DNA from: Mantis religiosa
Lineage: Eukaryota; Arthropoda; Insecta; Mantodea; Mantidae
Direction: 5' to 3'
NCBI GenBank assembly: GCA_030765055.1
Contig: JAUKNK010000147.1
Coordinates: 2,572,001-2,636,000 of the forward strand
Length of the DNA: 64,000 nucleotides
Shown here: positions 11,876-23,276 of the stretch, piece by piece
How positions within the stretch are numbered: position 1 is the first letter of the stretch
How the letters are laid out: every line of letters starts with the position of its first letter
Notes under the pieces: generated by a model
Told to the model about the DNA's origin: nothing
The model's database searches: none
Seen by the model: only the letters and a program-made list of their open reading frames with translations
Made by a program: the position numbers and the translations under genes

Positions 11876-12560
11876 GTTGTTGTTCTTTTAGAGCCGGTTA
11901 CCCCGTTGCAGTCCGCTGTTTGGGCTGTATTTATGTTTCCGGTGTATCCAATTTTCCTCTACAGTAACTAATCGGCGCCAAAACTCGGATTTATTGCATC
12001 TAAACCGCGCCAACAGAGCGTACGTGTTTGGTATAACGTGAGCAAACGCGGCACGCAACGCGCGTACAGCTTTCTCATCTTTAAATGTTGATTTAATATG
12101 TGACAAACACGTTCTTTTGACATGTTTATAGCCTCTGCTATCTCTCACTTTAATTCGGTGGTCATCCAGCACCATTTGATGAACTTAGGTGATATTTTCG
12201 TCGGTAGTTGCAGTTTTTAGACGTACTAAACGTTTATCGTCTCCCAATCTCTTACGGCCACGTTAAAATTCAGCTGCCCAAACTGTCACTGTGGTGAATG
12301 ATGGTGCAGGGTCCCCAAACATAGAATCTAACTCATCTTTGATTTGCGTAGGCCTATTGCCTTTGAAAAACAAATATTTATTGACAGCACAATACTCGAT
12401 TTTGTCCATTTTCATAAAAGCACATAAATTAGCTCACTCAAATGACTGTTACATAACAACTGGGCACCCAAAATGCCTGAAAGTTTGGCGAGTAACTGTC
12501 CACAGATGAGCAACTGTTGGCATCTTCATGATAAGGTCGGAAGCTTTCCATACTACGGTC
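11876..12560 (-). mobile_element. Mariner fragment, N-terminal half of transposase
   Basis: Minus-strand transposase beginning MKMDKIEYCAV near 12415, followed by KGNRPTQIKDELDSMFGD, a TVTVWAAEF stretch, a TAA stop, RGRKRLGDD, TTDENIT, then MVLDDHRIKV and a frameshifted helix-turn-helix region. The last recognisable part is SEFWRRLVTVEENWIH, the block that normally holds the first catalytic Asp (here E). The catalytic C-terminus is missing. It is a different mariner lineage from the 0.86-kb element. Borders are approximate. Confidence 0.8.
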
Positions 12561-12599
12561 GTATATGTGTAAACTATGTCGCAGTAAATTATTATTAGT

Positions 12600-13465
12600 A
12601 GTAAAGACCTACCAGATCAAAAATAATTGTACAAATGTTTTATGTTAGTTAATTTAATTTTCTAACCATTACTTGGCAAGTCTGGCCGTTGGTGTTTACA
12701 ACTCCAAAAGGTACTTAGGAGCATTGCAGCATTTTCAGAACATGAAAGAGTGTCGGAGAGACGATAAGGAAGTCAGACGTTCTGTTTTATATTCCTTTGT
12801 TGAATATTGGGGGATATTTCTTCCATTATTTGGAATAGTAGGGATTGCACAGGATTCAATCATCAGGGGTAAGGGTGACGTTTCCATGGAAACACATCCC
12901 TCCAGAAGGGTGTTTGAAGCTTTGTTGTATAAATTATACCGTAGAAGACCAAATATGATTTAAGATGAAGTTGTAAAAAAGCATCAATTATATGGTGAAA
13001 AATGGCAGCACATTTATTGAAATTAAACTCGGAACTCTACTTCACGTTAAAGAAATATACTGTGACTCATATCTAAGGGAATCGGTTACTTATCGTTATT
13101 TAATGTTATTTAATTACTTCCATTATTTAACTTATATGGCTAAGATAGTTAAATATTCCGTCAGATTAAATATGATAGGTGGACTACGTCACACTGTTCT
13201 GAGAAATGCTTCAGAGTAGTATGACCCTTTATGTCCGTTTTGTGCATACGTGTAGAGAGTAGTGATTGGCTTTCTGTGGTTAGTTGAAGGTATAGTACAT
13301 TTTATAATTTAATCGTGTATTTTCGAAACCACCTAAGAGACAAAATATAAGAGAATATGATTTTGGTGTTACTGTACAATTGAAAAGTAAATACATCGTT
13401 TAGTGCAGAAATAACCTATGTTACATATCAGCAATGCTATTTTCAGCCTTGACAATAATCCGTTT
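12600..13465. other. No recognised feature
   Basis: An open frame without ATG at 12673-12963 (+) shows no similarity I know. Near 13325, GAAACCACCTAAG repeats a motif found again at 13.5 and 14.4-14.6 kb. Confidence 0.4.
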
Positions 13466-13469
13466 ATTT

Positions 13470-14200
13470 CAGAAAGATCCCAAGTGCCGCCACTTAGGTT
13501 TTTTCTGCGGTATACTTCACTCGTGACGGTATGTGGCCACTCATTTTCCCCATGTGACAGAGATCTTGGAAGCATAAAGCGTTTCTTGAGAAAGATGGAC
13601 AGGATATATACTCCTGATGAATATACAGAGCTCATGCTAAAAGCTAGTACGTCTGGCCGATTTACTGTAAATCACCTTAACATCAGACGATGTTCTCAGT
13701 TTCAAAAAGTGGTGACCCAAATCACATAAGAAAATGCCAAATTCGGACGAAACATCAGGCAGGAAAATACCCAAAGAAAATAAGCAGCCAATCAAAGCGT
13801 CAACGTACAAGCAGTTTCACTACAGCAGGGATACTCCGGGAAATATGGTGGCATGCGAATTCATTGGAGAAATTACATCTACCTTCACACTGCTAAAAAC
13901 TGCCAACAGAGAAAGCTTATCCTTTGGGGAAGGAATGTTTAGTTTTATTTTACCAAGGTTATTTTAAACGTTTATATTTTACTTTTGGCTAAACCTTTTT
14001 GTAGGCTATAACAAATTTTAAATTTTATCGGGTTTTGCACAGTAAGACCTCTTGTTTTAGGTCCCAATCAACAAAAACAAAAAAGATAGACGATATAAAA
14101 AAGTTAATGGATATGAAGCCTTCTAAGACACTATCATCCAATGGCCAACAACTGATAAGGAGATGCCAGAAGACTTGCTAGAAGCTGAATAAGTGAATAA
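13470..14200 (+). pseudogene. Decayed DUF7869-like coding sequence (transposon-associated?)
   Basis: The stretch GHSFSPCDRDLGSIKRFLRK (about 13534-13593), then DRIYTPDEYTEL, resembles the C-terminal block of uncharacterised arthropod proteins I associate with DUF7869, which occur in many copies and are probably transposon-borne. In the next frame SSTYKQFHYSRD-like sequence and VACEFIGEITSTFTLLK (13800-13905) continue it. After about 150 bp of AT-rich sequence, WPTTDKEMPEDLLE (14138-14180) continues again. TTATTTCAG just before 13472 and TTGTTTTAG just before 14062 look like splice acceptors, so the AT-rich gap may be an intron. Frameshifts make this copy a pseudogene. The family name is from memory. 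Confidence 0.5.
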
Positions 14201-14945
14201 CGCCAGATCATTTTATATAGACAAACTGTAGCGTGTGGTCTACTTGTATTTTTCGATTTAGGCCTAATAAAAACACGTTTTTATACTTAAGTGTGTCTGC
14301 TACTTACCTTTGATAGCAAAACACGTAAAAAATAAAGGTTTGACTTAATTTAAATATTACTATTTTAAAATAATCTCTTTGTATACACACATTTATTGCA
14401 GAAACCACCCAAGTGCACTTTTTTCAAAAATTTACGGCTCAAAACTTCAAGGAAACGAATAGAATAATATATTACTTCAATAGAATGTTTTTGATTTGGT
14501 AAAGAAACTTTTAAAGGTGACTAGACTTATCCTTAAGCTGCAAAACTTTTCTTAAAGTTTAAAATGTGCACTTAGGTGGTTTCTGATATCAATTATTTAA
14601 TTATATTGAGGTGTCCCAAGAAGTTCAGGGAAACAAATCGTATTACTTGGTTTACTCCACTTGGGGAAGGTACTCTGATTGGCTAAAGTTACGTATGAAT
14701 TGATTTACGCTGGCTGGAAACGGATTAGTAACGATCCCTACTTAAGTCAATGAAGCATACAGTCCCTTTACAGCTATGAAAAACTTAGATCCGATTATAT
14801 TAGGGCAAATGAATATAAACGGGAATTATTTTTTTAAAGTATTGTATCGACAAACAAATATACTGATATACAGATTACCTTTATACATAGTGTCCTGCAC
14901 TCGATATACATTTTCTCCATCGGACTGGCAATATTTTGATGCTAT
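14201..14945. other. AT-rich sequence containing a short inverted repeat
   Basis: Inverted copies of CAGAAACCACCYAAGTGCAC lie at 14399-14420 and 14564-14585, enclosing about 140 bp. Nothing else is recognised. Confidence 0.6.
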
Positions 14946-14949
14946 CCTT

Positions 14950-15512
14950 ATGAAAGGTTAAACGGCCGGTGTGGAGCCAGCTCCACAAGGACTCTTCTAC
15001 ACTTGCGTCATCATCAAACCGCTGTCATCCTAGGTCTTGTTTGTGTGGTCCAAACAAATGGCAGTCGCAAGATGATAAATATGGACTTTAAGGAGCGTGC
15101 TCGAGAGCTGTCCAATATATTTTCTCCAGTTCTTCCCGCGTTAAAGTAGCAGTATTTCGCCTCCCTTTTTCATGGAGAAGAATGACGTTTCGGACAGGTT
15201 GCTGGCGTTGCTTATTGCCATAAGCAGCTTTTGCTTTATCCAAAATGTAACAGAAATAGGCTCCATTAATTGTACTTTGTGAAGAAAATCTACCAGCAAA
15301 ATGCCCCTGGAAAGGCAGAATACTGTGGTAAGCAACCTTCCATCAGATGGGCGAGTTCTGAACTTGACCGGAACTGCTTCGTCTCCTCGCCGCCACTCCA
15401 TACTTGCTTTGACTCCGGGGTGTAATGATACACCCATGTTTCATCACAAGTCTCCTTCTGGTAGCAATTCAGGTGTCTCTGACAAACTTCCTGCCGTAAC
15501 ATTCTTTGTTCC
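14950..15512 (-). mobile_element. Mariner fragment, C-terminal half of transposase
   Basis: On the minus strand: LRQEVCQRHLN, CDETWVYHYTPESK (first catalytic Asp region, about 15425-15460), SMEWRRGDEAVPVKFRTRPS, RGILLVDFL, and after degraded sequence CDCHLFGPHKQDLG with QRFDDDASVEE (14960-15050). The pieces lie in several frames with stops. The N-terminus is missing because an IS630-like piece starts at about 15513. Confidence 0.8.
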
Positions 15513-15990
15513 TTGCGACGTCAATGCAAGAGAAAGGGCAGGCAGTTTTGTGGTATGCAGAGGACAAGTCTATCATTACAGTGCAAAGGCAAAGCAACCA
15601 GACATTATATTCCAGTAAGACGGTGTGCCACCTCACTGGAGCCACTTTGTGCATACATTCCTGAACAATGCTTTCCCAAACCGCTGGATCGGACACGACG
15701 GTCCAATAGCTTGGTCTCCTCCATCACTCGAAATAACTCCAGTAGAATTAAACCAACATAAACGTCTTACTTACACGCATCATAGTAGCAACTATCACAC
15801 CAGATATGCTGGAGCGAACCTGGATTGAAATTGAATATCCTTTGGATATTCTGCCTGCAACCCATAGAGATTTACTGATTATTTTTAAGAAAATATTTGA
15901 GTTGTTCATTTCAATGAAATTCATATATTTGTCTTGGTTTTAATTTGCAAAGCAATGAAATCTGGAGGACTCTAGTGGGACATTCTGTAC
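15513..15990 (+). mobile_element. IS630/Tc1-like transposon with DUF4817-type N-terminus, internally deleted
   Basis: Plus-strand remnant. ATG at 15523 opens MQEKGQAVLWYAEDKSI, the N-terminal helical domain of this transposase group. It joins within 15 codons to the second catalytic region DGVPPHWSHFV and WIGHDGPIAWSPPS (15622-15730). A second deletion then joins to the C-terminus TPDMLERTWIEIEYPLDI (about 15800-15850). A right terminus AGTGGGACATTCTGTACA ends near 15992. The HTH and first catalytic Asp are gone, as is the left terminus. The same transposase group is represented at 41.9-43.2 kb. Confidence 0.7.
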
Positions 15991-16039
15991 ATGACTATCG
16001 CAAAATTTATTGTGTTGTGGAAATAATAATTTCGTCCAC

Positions 16040-16275
16040 ACTAGCCGTGTTTAGGGTAAGGTATGAATTAGTAGAGCTAGACTGAAAAATTTAATGCCAT
16101 AGCCGGCATTTGAACCATGGACCTCCCGTTCTCCGTGCGGTTGCTCTAACCACTTGAGCAAGTCAGCAAGTAGGCCATAGTAGCTCAGATGGTTAGAGCA
16201 ACCGCACGGAGAACGGGAGATTCGTGGTTCAAATGCCGGCTATGGCATTGACTTTTTTAGTCTAGCTCTACTCTT
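16040..16275. repeat. Palindromic tRNA-like foldback element (family T)
   Basis: Two near-identical arms in inverted orientation, 16071-16161 and 16183-16271, each carrying the family T tRNA-like module. The right arm reads TAGCTCAGATGGTTAGAGC ... GGTTCAAATGCC on the plus strand; the left arm gives the same on the minus strand. The spacer is about 20 bp. Each arm therefore has its own A-box-like and B-box-like sequence. Outside the arms are the family's CTAGCTCTAC and CACTAGCCGTGT terminal sequences. Confidence 0.85.
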
Positions 16276-16289
16276 TACTTTATTGTCAT

Positions 16290-18180
16290 TTGCGCTGTAC
16301 CTACAAGGAAATAAGTAATGAAATGATTTTTTCAATTGTCTATCTTGACGATGGCGAAGTAGCAAGATGAATAAGTAGGCATAGTTGTACAAGAGGAGTA
16401 GAAAAGTTGATGTGAGTGCTGCACATTAAAGTAACTACAGAAAACGTATTCAATATAGAGATGTTGGATAAAGGAGCAAGTATTTTCACGAATTCTCTGA
16501 TGTATGTGGAGCAATAAAAATGACGTGTCATGAAAAAGGGCGGTGTTGGGATCGCTATTTCAAGAATTTTATTCCTTGCTCGGCCATAAAATGGAATGGC
16601 GGTAAAAACATTTCAAGTACTCAATACTCAAGTGAACGTTCAGACAAAACACCGGTGCTGAGATACATATGAAATTTATCTCGATTGCAGATATCTCTCT
16701 CGATACAAGAGCTAAAAACTATTGTAACAACAGAGTGTGCTTTATGAAACCACGGGTAACGAGCAGTCGTTCTTCATGCACAAAGGCAATACAAATAAAA
16801 CTTCGGGTTTCTACCTTTAAATCCCACTGGTGCACATATGGCAGCTAAAGATATCCATAACGTAAAACTATATTACTAATTTAGCATGTAATTAAATTCA
16901 GGTAGTTTCAATTCTTGTCGATTTGCTACGCCACATGCTACTCTCTGACGTGTGGATATAAGAATCCGCCCTCTGCCCAACCACAATTCTTTTGAAATGG
17001 CCTTTTGAGTTCCTTACTGGGGTGACTGCTTTAGTCATACTTAATTCCTGATATGTTTTAGCAGAAAAACATATTTAGATTATACAAAACAGGTAAATTG
17101 TTGAAAAATACCTAGGGCTGTCGGCTTCACGTTCATAGCCACATCCAGTGCCATTGCGGAGTGTAGCTGTCCGCACCGACTCCGACGGTAAGGCATCTAA
17201 TTGACCTTCTTGGTCCGTTACCTTTCTATCAGAATAACTAAATTCCATTAGGCATTTACTGTTGTTAAATTTTAATGTAATGTGTTTAAGTATTGTTCAT
17301 CTTTGTTTTTGTAATTGCCTGTGTTATGTTTTGGAAATATTTCATTGCTTATCTTTGTACAGTTTCATTTACAGCGCATTTAGTCAGGAACTTTCATAAT
17401 GGAGAGGTAAAAAGTTGGAGGAAAGTTTTGGAAGATATCTTTTTCCCCTTCTCTTGTCATTCAGAACACTTATTACTAGAATACTATTCCAAATTGTGTT
17501 GGTTACTGTAAACTATATCTTAGTTTGTTGTACTGGGGGGGGGGGCAGTTCCTTCTTTCTACTGGTCATACAGGTTTTCCAATATTAGACCTAAACGTTT
17601 CCAGGTATTGACGCCTCCATGCTTTAAGCTTATGCCCACAAGCTTTCTTTTGCCCCCCCCTTAACGCTATTCAGCTCATTTTGTCTTCGGTCCACCAACA
17701 TTTTTCTGCTATTTGGACTGTAATTCAAAATCAATTTTGGTATGTAGATATCGTATATTAGTTAAAGCTTCACGGGTGATGTGCCACGTCATTGTAACTG
17801 AATTCGAGCTTTCATCTATTGCAAGCTCCATTGCCTTCTTCACAAGTGAATGAGAAACGCTCTCTTCGTCGTGCAGTAGGCAGACTGAGCAGGAGCCCAT
17901 GGCGGTGCCAGACATGTCCCTGCTCTGGATAGGGCTAAACTAGTAGTGACGGGATATGGTAGTTGTAGTATGGTGGTTGAAAATTGGGTTGGGAAAAGAA
18001 GGGAGGTATATTCATATGTTTGGATTTTCCAACACTTATACTCCACTCAAATGGCAGAGACGCTATTCGTTGGCTTATCTCTTGGCTATGCAAAGGGAAT
18101 GGTATTTCAAAGGCATCACATAGTAAACAGCTCCTAAAAGATCTGAGTACTGCTTGGGGCCTACAGCATTTCAAAATTTT
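16290..18180. other. No recognised gene; homopolymer runs
   Basis: Contains a G-run near 17526-17536 and a C-run near 17655-17663. Open frames are short and without known similarity. Confidence 0.5.
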
Positions 18181-18182
18181 CA

Positions 18183-18500
18183 TACCGAGCGCAGTGGCTT
18201 AGGCGGCTTCGTCTTTGGCCTGCATTTAGGAGGTCCGGGTTCGACTCCCGTGAGCGGCCTAACTGACCCATGGTTTGCTTTGGTGTTTTCACGGGTCGCC
18301 AGGTGAATGTTGGGTTTTCGGACCACGGTAAGGTGGATGCGGGTTGAACTGGCCTGCCGGGGAGTTTCCAACTGGTAAATCGTAGATAACCTGTCCTCTG
18401 CAATGTCGTGGCTACTTCGTACGACCACCCTCTGCCTCGTCTCATCTCATCCTTCCACCCGGAGGTGCCCTATTGGGGCATAGGTACAATAGCCCAAGTT
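18183..18500 (+). repeat. tRNA-derived SINE (family E)
   Basis: The head is tRNA-like, with CGCAGTGGCTTAGGCGGC as A-box region (18190-18207) and GGGTTCGACTCC as B box (18238-18249), about 30 bp apart as in a tRNA. The head passes into a GC-rich non-tRNA body ending near TACAATAGCCC. Only one copy is seen here. The 3' border is approximate. Confidence 0.65.
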
Positions 18501-18639
18501 TAGAACTCTGGGCCGAATCACCTCCGTGGTGCACTTCAGATCAATATTCCCCTTCTACTTACAAAAAAAATTACAATAAGGTAATTTTGAAGGTGTATAT
18601 TTCGGTTACTATAAACTTGTACACTTTTACAGCGAGGTC

Positions 18640-19395
18640 TACCAAAAAGTCCGAAAACTGCGGCATCTATCTCGCGGGTGCGATGGAAATCTCCTGGGGT
18701 CACTCCTTGGGGCAATACCTTGAGTTTAAAAAGCCGAGCCATCTCAGGGCAGGCGGAAGTGGATACGCCACTTACGCGCGTCAACACTGTAGGAAATTAT
18801 GAAATGAAATGTGTAGTGTTTAACGCCCGCTTTTACTAAATACGGCACCGCAGGCGGTGACACTGATGATACATGAGATGAAGATGGAGTACCGGTGGAA
18901 TGAGATGGCGGGGGAAAACGGAGGTCCCGGAGAAAACCCACCCCAGTGCCATGATATCCACCACAAATCTCACTTTGCGGTCGCCTGGGATCGGACCGGG
19001 GCCGCCTTGGTGAGAGCCAAGCGGTCTAACCACTGAGCCACGGTGCGGCCACTCCTGTAGGGAAGGTTACCGAAAAACTCGGTGGGGCCGCCTGGCGATT
19101 CAGCACGTCTTCTACTAGCATCGCAGGCTTGTTCCCGTGAATTCTTAGACAATCCTCTGACTCCTCCGAGCGGTCGAGGCCTGGCCGGAGGTAGCCGGTC
19201 TCCCGTGGGTGTCGGGAACACACTGTCCCCCGAGTCCAACCCAATCCAAGCAACTTCCAATCGGGAGGGGCTCAAATATTTGGCCTGAGGTTCCTCTAGT
19301 AACATCAGAGGTACCACGAGTGCTAGGGTCCGCATCGCTTGCACCACGGCAGCTGAAGGGGACGGATCCCCTCTCCTATGGGGGTTATGAACTAG
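18640..19395 (+). repeat. GC-rich repeat family C, split by a SINE
   Basis: Matches 56.26-56.76 kb over about 500 bp, for example GGATACGCCACTTACGCGCG (18761-18780), GGGCCGCCTGG and CGGGAACACACTG. A family B SINE splits the copy at 18796-19053. I recognise no protein or RNA product. It may be part of a longer element such as a LINE or LTR untranslated region. Confidence 0.7.
18796..19053 (-). repeat. tRNA-derived SINE (family B)
   Basis: On the minus strand it starts with a tRNA-like head, GTGGCTCAGTGGTTAGACCG, and a B box GGTCCGATCCC, followed by a body with CGCAAAGTGAGAT and GTCACCGCCTGCGGTGCCG and a tail GGCGTTAAACACTACAC. It is flanked by CTGTAGGAA (18787-18795) and CTGTAGGGAA (19054-19063), a near-perfect target duplication. 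The second copy is at 44.3 kb. Confidence 0.88.
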
Positions 19396-20015
19396 ACAGG
19401 GGCTATTTGAGGTTTTAGGTATAGTTTATACAAGATTTCAGAACGTCTTGGAAGTGTAACAGAGTTTTATCTGTTGGCCATGTACAAACACGACATTTCA
19501 TAGCCATTAGAGAGCGTGTATCTCTTAAAACAGTTGACCATTACTCAAAGCGTATTGAATTACGAAATTTCCTCTGTTATTATCAAAACAAAATATGTAA
19601 TAAAAGCATTTGTACACATGTCTATGTATGTTAATTAACATGAAGTAAATTTATGTTTGAAATGTTTTTTAAAATAATTTGTACAAGAGTGAGTAAAGAA
19701 CGTTATATGAACACCACATACCGTTTGTAGCTATTGTATTTAGGTTTCCTCCCTCGCCATTGCTTAGGTAATCTGCATACGTATTTCCAATAACAAGGCA
19801 TTTTGCAAAGATGGTTCACTTTACACTAAAATATTTGTATAATGTATCTACATTTTTGTTCAGTAAAACTTAGTCTATCTCTTAAGGCCCACGAGCTATA
19901 CAAAGGTCATCCAGAAAGACCACGGCTTTAGTGATAATTCCCAGAAAATTCAAGATTTACCTAGTCTTATTTATCATGAAATTCATTTAAGAAAATGTTT
20001 CCATATAAAATGCAG
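19396..20015. other. No recognised feature
   Basis: AT-rich. No coding or repeat signal recognised. Confidence 0.5.
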
Positions 20016-20017
20016 TA

Positions 20018-20259
20018 CCCGCCTCCGTAGCGTAGTGGTAGCATGTCTGCCTCACGTTCAAGAGATCCCGAATTCGAGTCTTGGTCAGGGTGAGTTAACT
20101 GGATAAGGCTTTTCCAGGGTTTTTCCCTACCCTGAAAGAACAATGTCGGGTAACTCTAAGCTCTGAGGACCCTGAGCTCATTTGAGCATCATTTCACCTA
20201 TTCCGTTCATCGTTCAATATGACTTAACGTTGTAGGACGCACAATTTTTTAAAAAAAAA
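20018..20259 (+). repeat. tRNA-derived SINE (family D)
   Basis: The head CCGCCTCCGTAGCGTAGTGG (A-box region TAGCGTAGTGGTAGC) is followed by a B-box-like region ATTCGAGTCTT, then the family body GGGTGAGTTAACTGG, GAGCATCATTTCACC and GACTTAACGTTG, ending in an A-rich tail. At least eight copies of this family lie in the window, on both strands. Confidence 0.9.
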
Positions 20260-21261
20260 TGTCCTTTGGGGTGCAGATTCTTTCGAGAATTTTTGTCGTA
20301 TTCTTAGGAAACGTTAAACTTGGGTAGCAAGTTAAGTGTTTTACTGACTTTGTTTCTGAGATATGCATTACAAAGTTAGATAGACGCGAGCGCACGCACG
20401 TAAAACATTTTTTCTACTTTTCTATTCAGGTAGCTACAAAACATGCATGCTCAATCAAATTGCGGTATCCAAATTTTGTCTGTAGCACAATACTGTGAGT
20501 ACATAGTATGGTGCGATGCCTATAAACCTGAATTATTTCAATACAACCAATAAGAGGATGCACGTGCAACTTTGGGAGAATATAATACACAACTAGGAGA
20601 TTACATTACACTATTTACATCCCAGAGAAAATGTTGGAAGCATCCTTCACCATCATCTATGAATCGTTGGTCCCATTTTCTTTGAGGTGACTGTAGACAC
20701 TGAAGTTTATATGGGTATCTTTAAGACATTTGTGGAGCAGCTGGATGATATCGAATTGAGAGGTTTTTTCCAGAAAGATGGTGCAGCGTGTCATACATAT
20801 AATCCTTGTTTCACATAAGTTTGCCCCGTATCTCTTAACGGTCACGTGACCTTATCACCTCTCATTGGCTGCTATTTCAGTATAGACTGGTGTGCGGTAA
20901 AAATTAGTTAGGTATTTAACATGGTGATATATATTTATATATTGGAAGAGAATATTCAAATTTATATTTTCGTAACTGTTTCAACTAAATACATTACGCA
21001 ACAGAGTTGATTTATTTGATATGCATTTTAATTCTTAAACGAAGTAAAGAGGAAGTTCCTTGCTCTCAAGCCCGTTTTTCATATGATACGGTAGCACGTG
21101 CTTTAGCGGTAGTGATGACATATTTGTTTATATGACTTTTATCACTGACCTTGTTTTGAACTGGATTAGTCATATATCGCCATTCGAAGGTGTGTTGTGC
21201 CGAGTGCGAGAGCTAAATTATTTTATTGATCGTTAATTGCGCGTGTACTTATTATGTGTAT

Positions 21262-22130
21262 AATGGCAGAGTCTACCGCCAGTTTTTCGCTGAAGCATCG
21301 AAAGGGAAAACCTTTACAATGCGACGAAAAAAGAATTGTGGTGCATGTGTTTAATGCACTCACAGAGAAGAATCCGTCTTTGTCAGTGAGAGAAGTCGAA
21401 CAGCTGTGCCCTGAACTGACAGTTGTGTTAGATGCGTAGGAACATCGCAACATGAAACTGAGACAACAGGAAAACTTACCACTCCAGGGACGATATTGCT
21501 CTGTAGCGAAGACGTCATTTAAGGATAATCAGACTGTACCGGGATACATATCGCAAAATATACTACCTTGACGAGACTTGTGTGAAAGAAGGACACGCGA
21601 CAAGTATGGCGTGACACGACTTTTAAGACTGAAAGACAAACATTTTTGCAAGGTATGTGTGCTGGTTTTAAAACATCCCAGTGGAAAAGGACGAAGGCCT
21701 TCAATTATAAACTTGTTTCAATTTCATTGCTCATTCATCAGTTTCAACTTGCTCAGTTTCATTATAAACTTCATTATTTTTGCATGCCTTCATATTCTTA
21801 CTTGTATGATTTTATATATCTTCCTGTTAATTATTATGACATTTACTGCAGGTTTAAATGTGACGGGAATGCACCGTCTATGGCCTATGGCGTGAAAGCA
21901 TTAGCCAATTAGAGGAGTGAGGGGGAAGGTAGTTAAATGCGAAGTGATACATGTCAGCGGGAAAGTTTATATGAAACAGATTGTAACCAATTTCTTTGAT
22001 AATAATCGAATCATCTCAGAAGTTCTGTGACCCCTCCGATCCCCTGACCTAATTTCACGGGATGTTTTCTTGTGGGGGTATCTAAAAATGGTATACAAGA
22101 ATAGGCCACCAACTGCTGGTGTTCTCAAGG
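21262..22130 (+). pseudogene. DDE transposase remnant, 5' part
   Basis: ATG at 21263 begins a protein with KGKPLQCDEKRIVVHVFNAL and NPSLSVREVEQL, the N-terminal domain of the family. After a stop, in other frames, come DETCVKEGHATSMAWHDF-like sequence (first catalytic Asp region, 21567-21625) and NPSGKGRR-like sequence (21670-21700). Further on are RSPDLISRDVFLWGYLKMVY and NRPPT (22035-22110), the region holding the last acidic residue. Stops and frameshifts throughout. It is interrupted at about 22131 by the LINE; the C-terminus resumes at 23164. Confidence 0.75.
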
Positions 22131-23163
22131 AATCCAGTATGGGCCTTCAAGTGGACAGATGTTTAGATTGGAAAGCTCACATAAATTATATCTTACTTAA
22201 GTTCTGCTCTGCCTGTTATGCTATCCGAGAGCTGGTTAATGTGAGTTCTATTGACACACTTAAATTAATTTATTGTGCATACTTTAACTCTATTATGGAA
22301 TATGGAATATTATTTTGGGGCAGCTCAGTAGAAAGTAAAAAGATATTTCTTATGCAAAAGAGGGTTATAAGAATCATTACTAACACCCACACCAGATGCT
22401 CATGTAAAGATCTTTTTAGAAGATTGAAGATATTAACGCTTCCTTGCATGTATATATACTCAATCCTAAAATTCTTTGTATGCAATTGTGCCTTATTTGC
22501 AACAAATAATGTAATTCACAGAATAAACACTAGACAAACGTATAATATCCATTATCCAAGTGATAAACTTTCTTGCTTCCAGAAAGGTGTGCATTATGAA
22601 ACTATAAAAATATTTGGCGCACTTCCTAATGTTCTTAAAGCAAAAATTGATAACTTCGGTGCTTTTAAAATGCTGTTAGAGAGTACCTTTGCTCAAAATC
22701 TTTTTATTCTGTACAAGATTATCTGAATAACAAATAATCCTGATAATGCTTCTATAGCTCTAACTACTCTGTAATGCTCTGATAATGCTCTGTAGTATCT
22801 AACTGTTCCAATGACAAATCATTACTAATAAATATTTGATGCAAGTTCAAATTTTATTTTAATGTATATGTATTTAAAAAATAGCAAGAATGATATCCAT
22901 TGCAAAAAGGCTGATAGGTACTGGCATAAGCCAAGTGAAAGATGAATTAAAAAGTGTTTGATTTTGTATCATATATAATTATCCCTGTTTAGTTTTCCAT
23001 ATTGTTGTTCATATTGCCTTTATACTATAATATGTGTCTTATGTTAACTTTTGTACATATGTATGCTATTAAACTTTATGCCTCTAGACATGTTCAATGT
23101 TAACAGCCTTTTCTGGCTACAAGTAAACCTACTGAATGCAAATCAATATAATCTAATCTAATC
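22131..23163 (+). mobile_element. 5'-truncated LINE (RT C-terminus and 3' UTR)
   Basis: An open frame through 22726 encodes the thumb/C-terminal part of a non-LTR reverse transcriptase: LDWKAHINYI, IYCAYFNSIMEYGILFWG, QKRVIRIIT and QKGVHYETIKIFGALP. The catalytic palm is absent. A ~430-bp 3' UTR ends in the short repeat AATCTAATCTAATC, typical of LINE clades without poly(A) tails. It sits inside the transposase: the host frame has LKE just before and EISNISMDYLRK just after. Confidence 0.85.
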
Positions 23164-23276
23164 CGAAATAAGTAACATTAGCATGGATTATCTCCGTAAA
23201 ACTTCAGAGAATATGGTGAGACGAGTGCAAACATTTACAGATGCTGGTGAAGGAGACTTTCAACATTTTCTCTGAG
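23164..23276 (+). pseudogene. DDE transposase remnant, C-terminal end
   Basis: Continuation of the transposase after the nested LINE: EISNISMDYLRKTSENMVRR followed by VQTFTDAGEGDFQHFL and a stop. It overlaps the start of the right inverted repeat. Confidence 0.7.

Noticed and set aside
12673..12963. 96-codon plus-strand open frame
   Set aside because: No ATG at its start, no domain recognised, surrounded by decayed transposons.
15301..15618. 105-codon plus-strand frame over the mariner fragment
   Set aside because: Mostly antisense of the minus-strand transposase; only its end overlaps the real IS630-like piece, in another frame.
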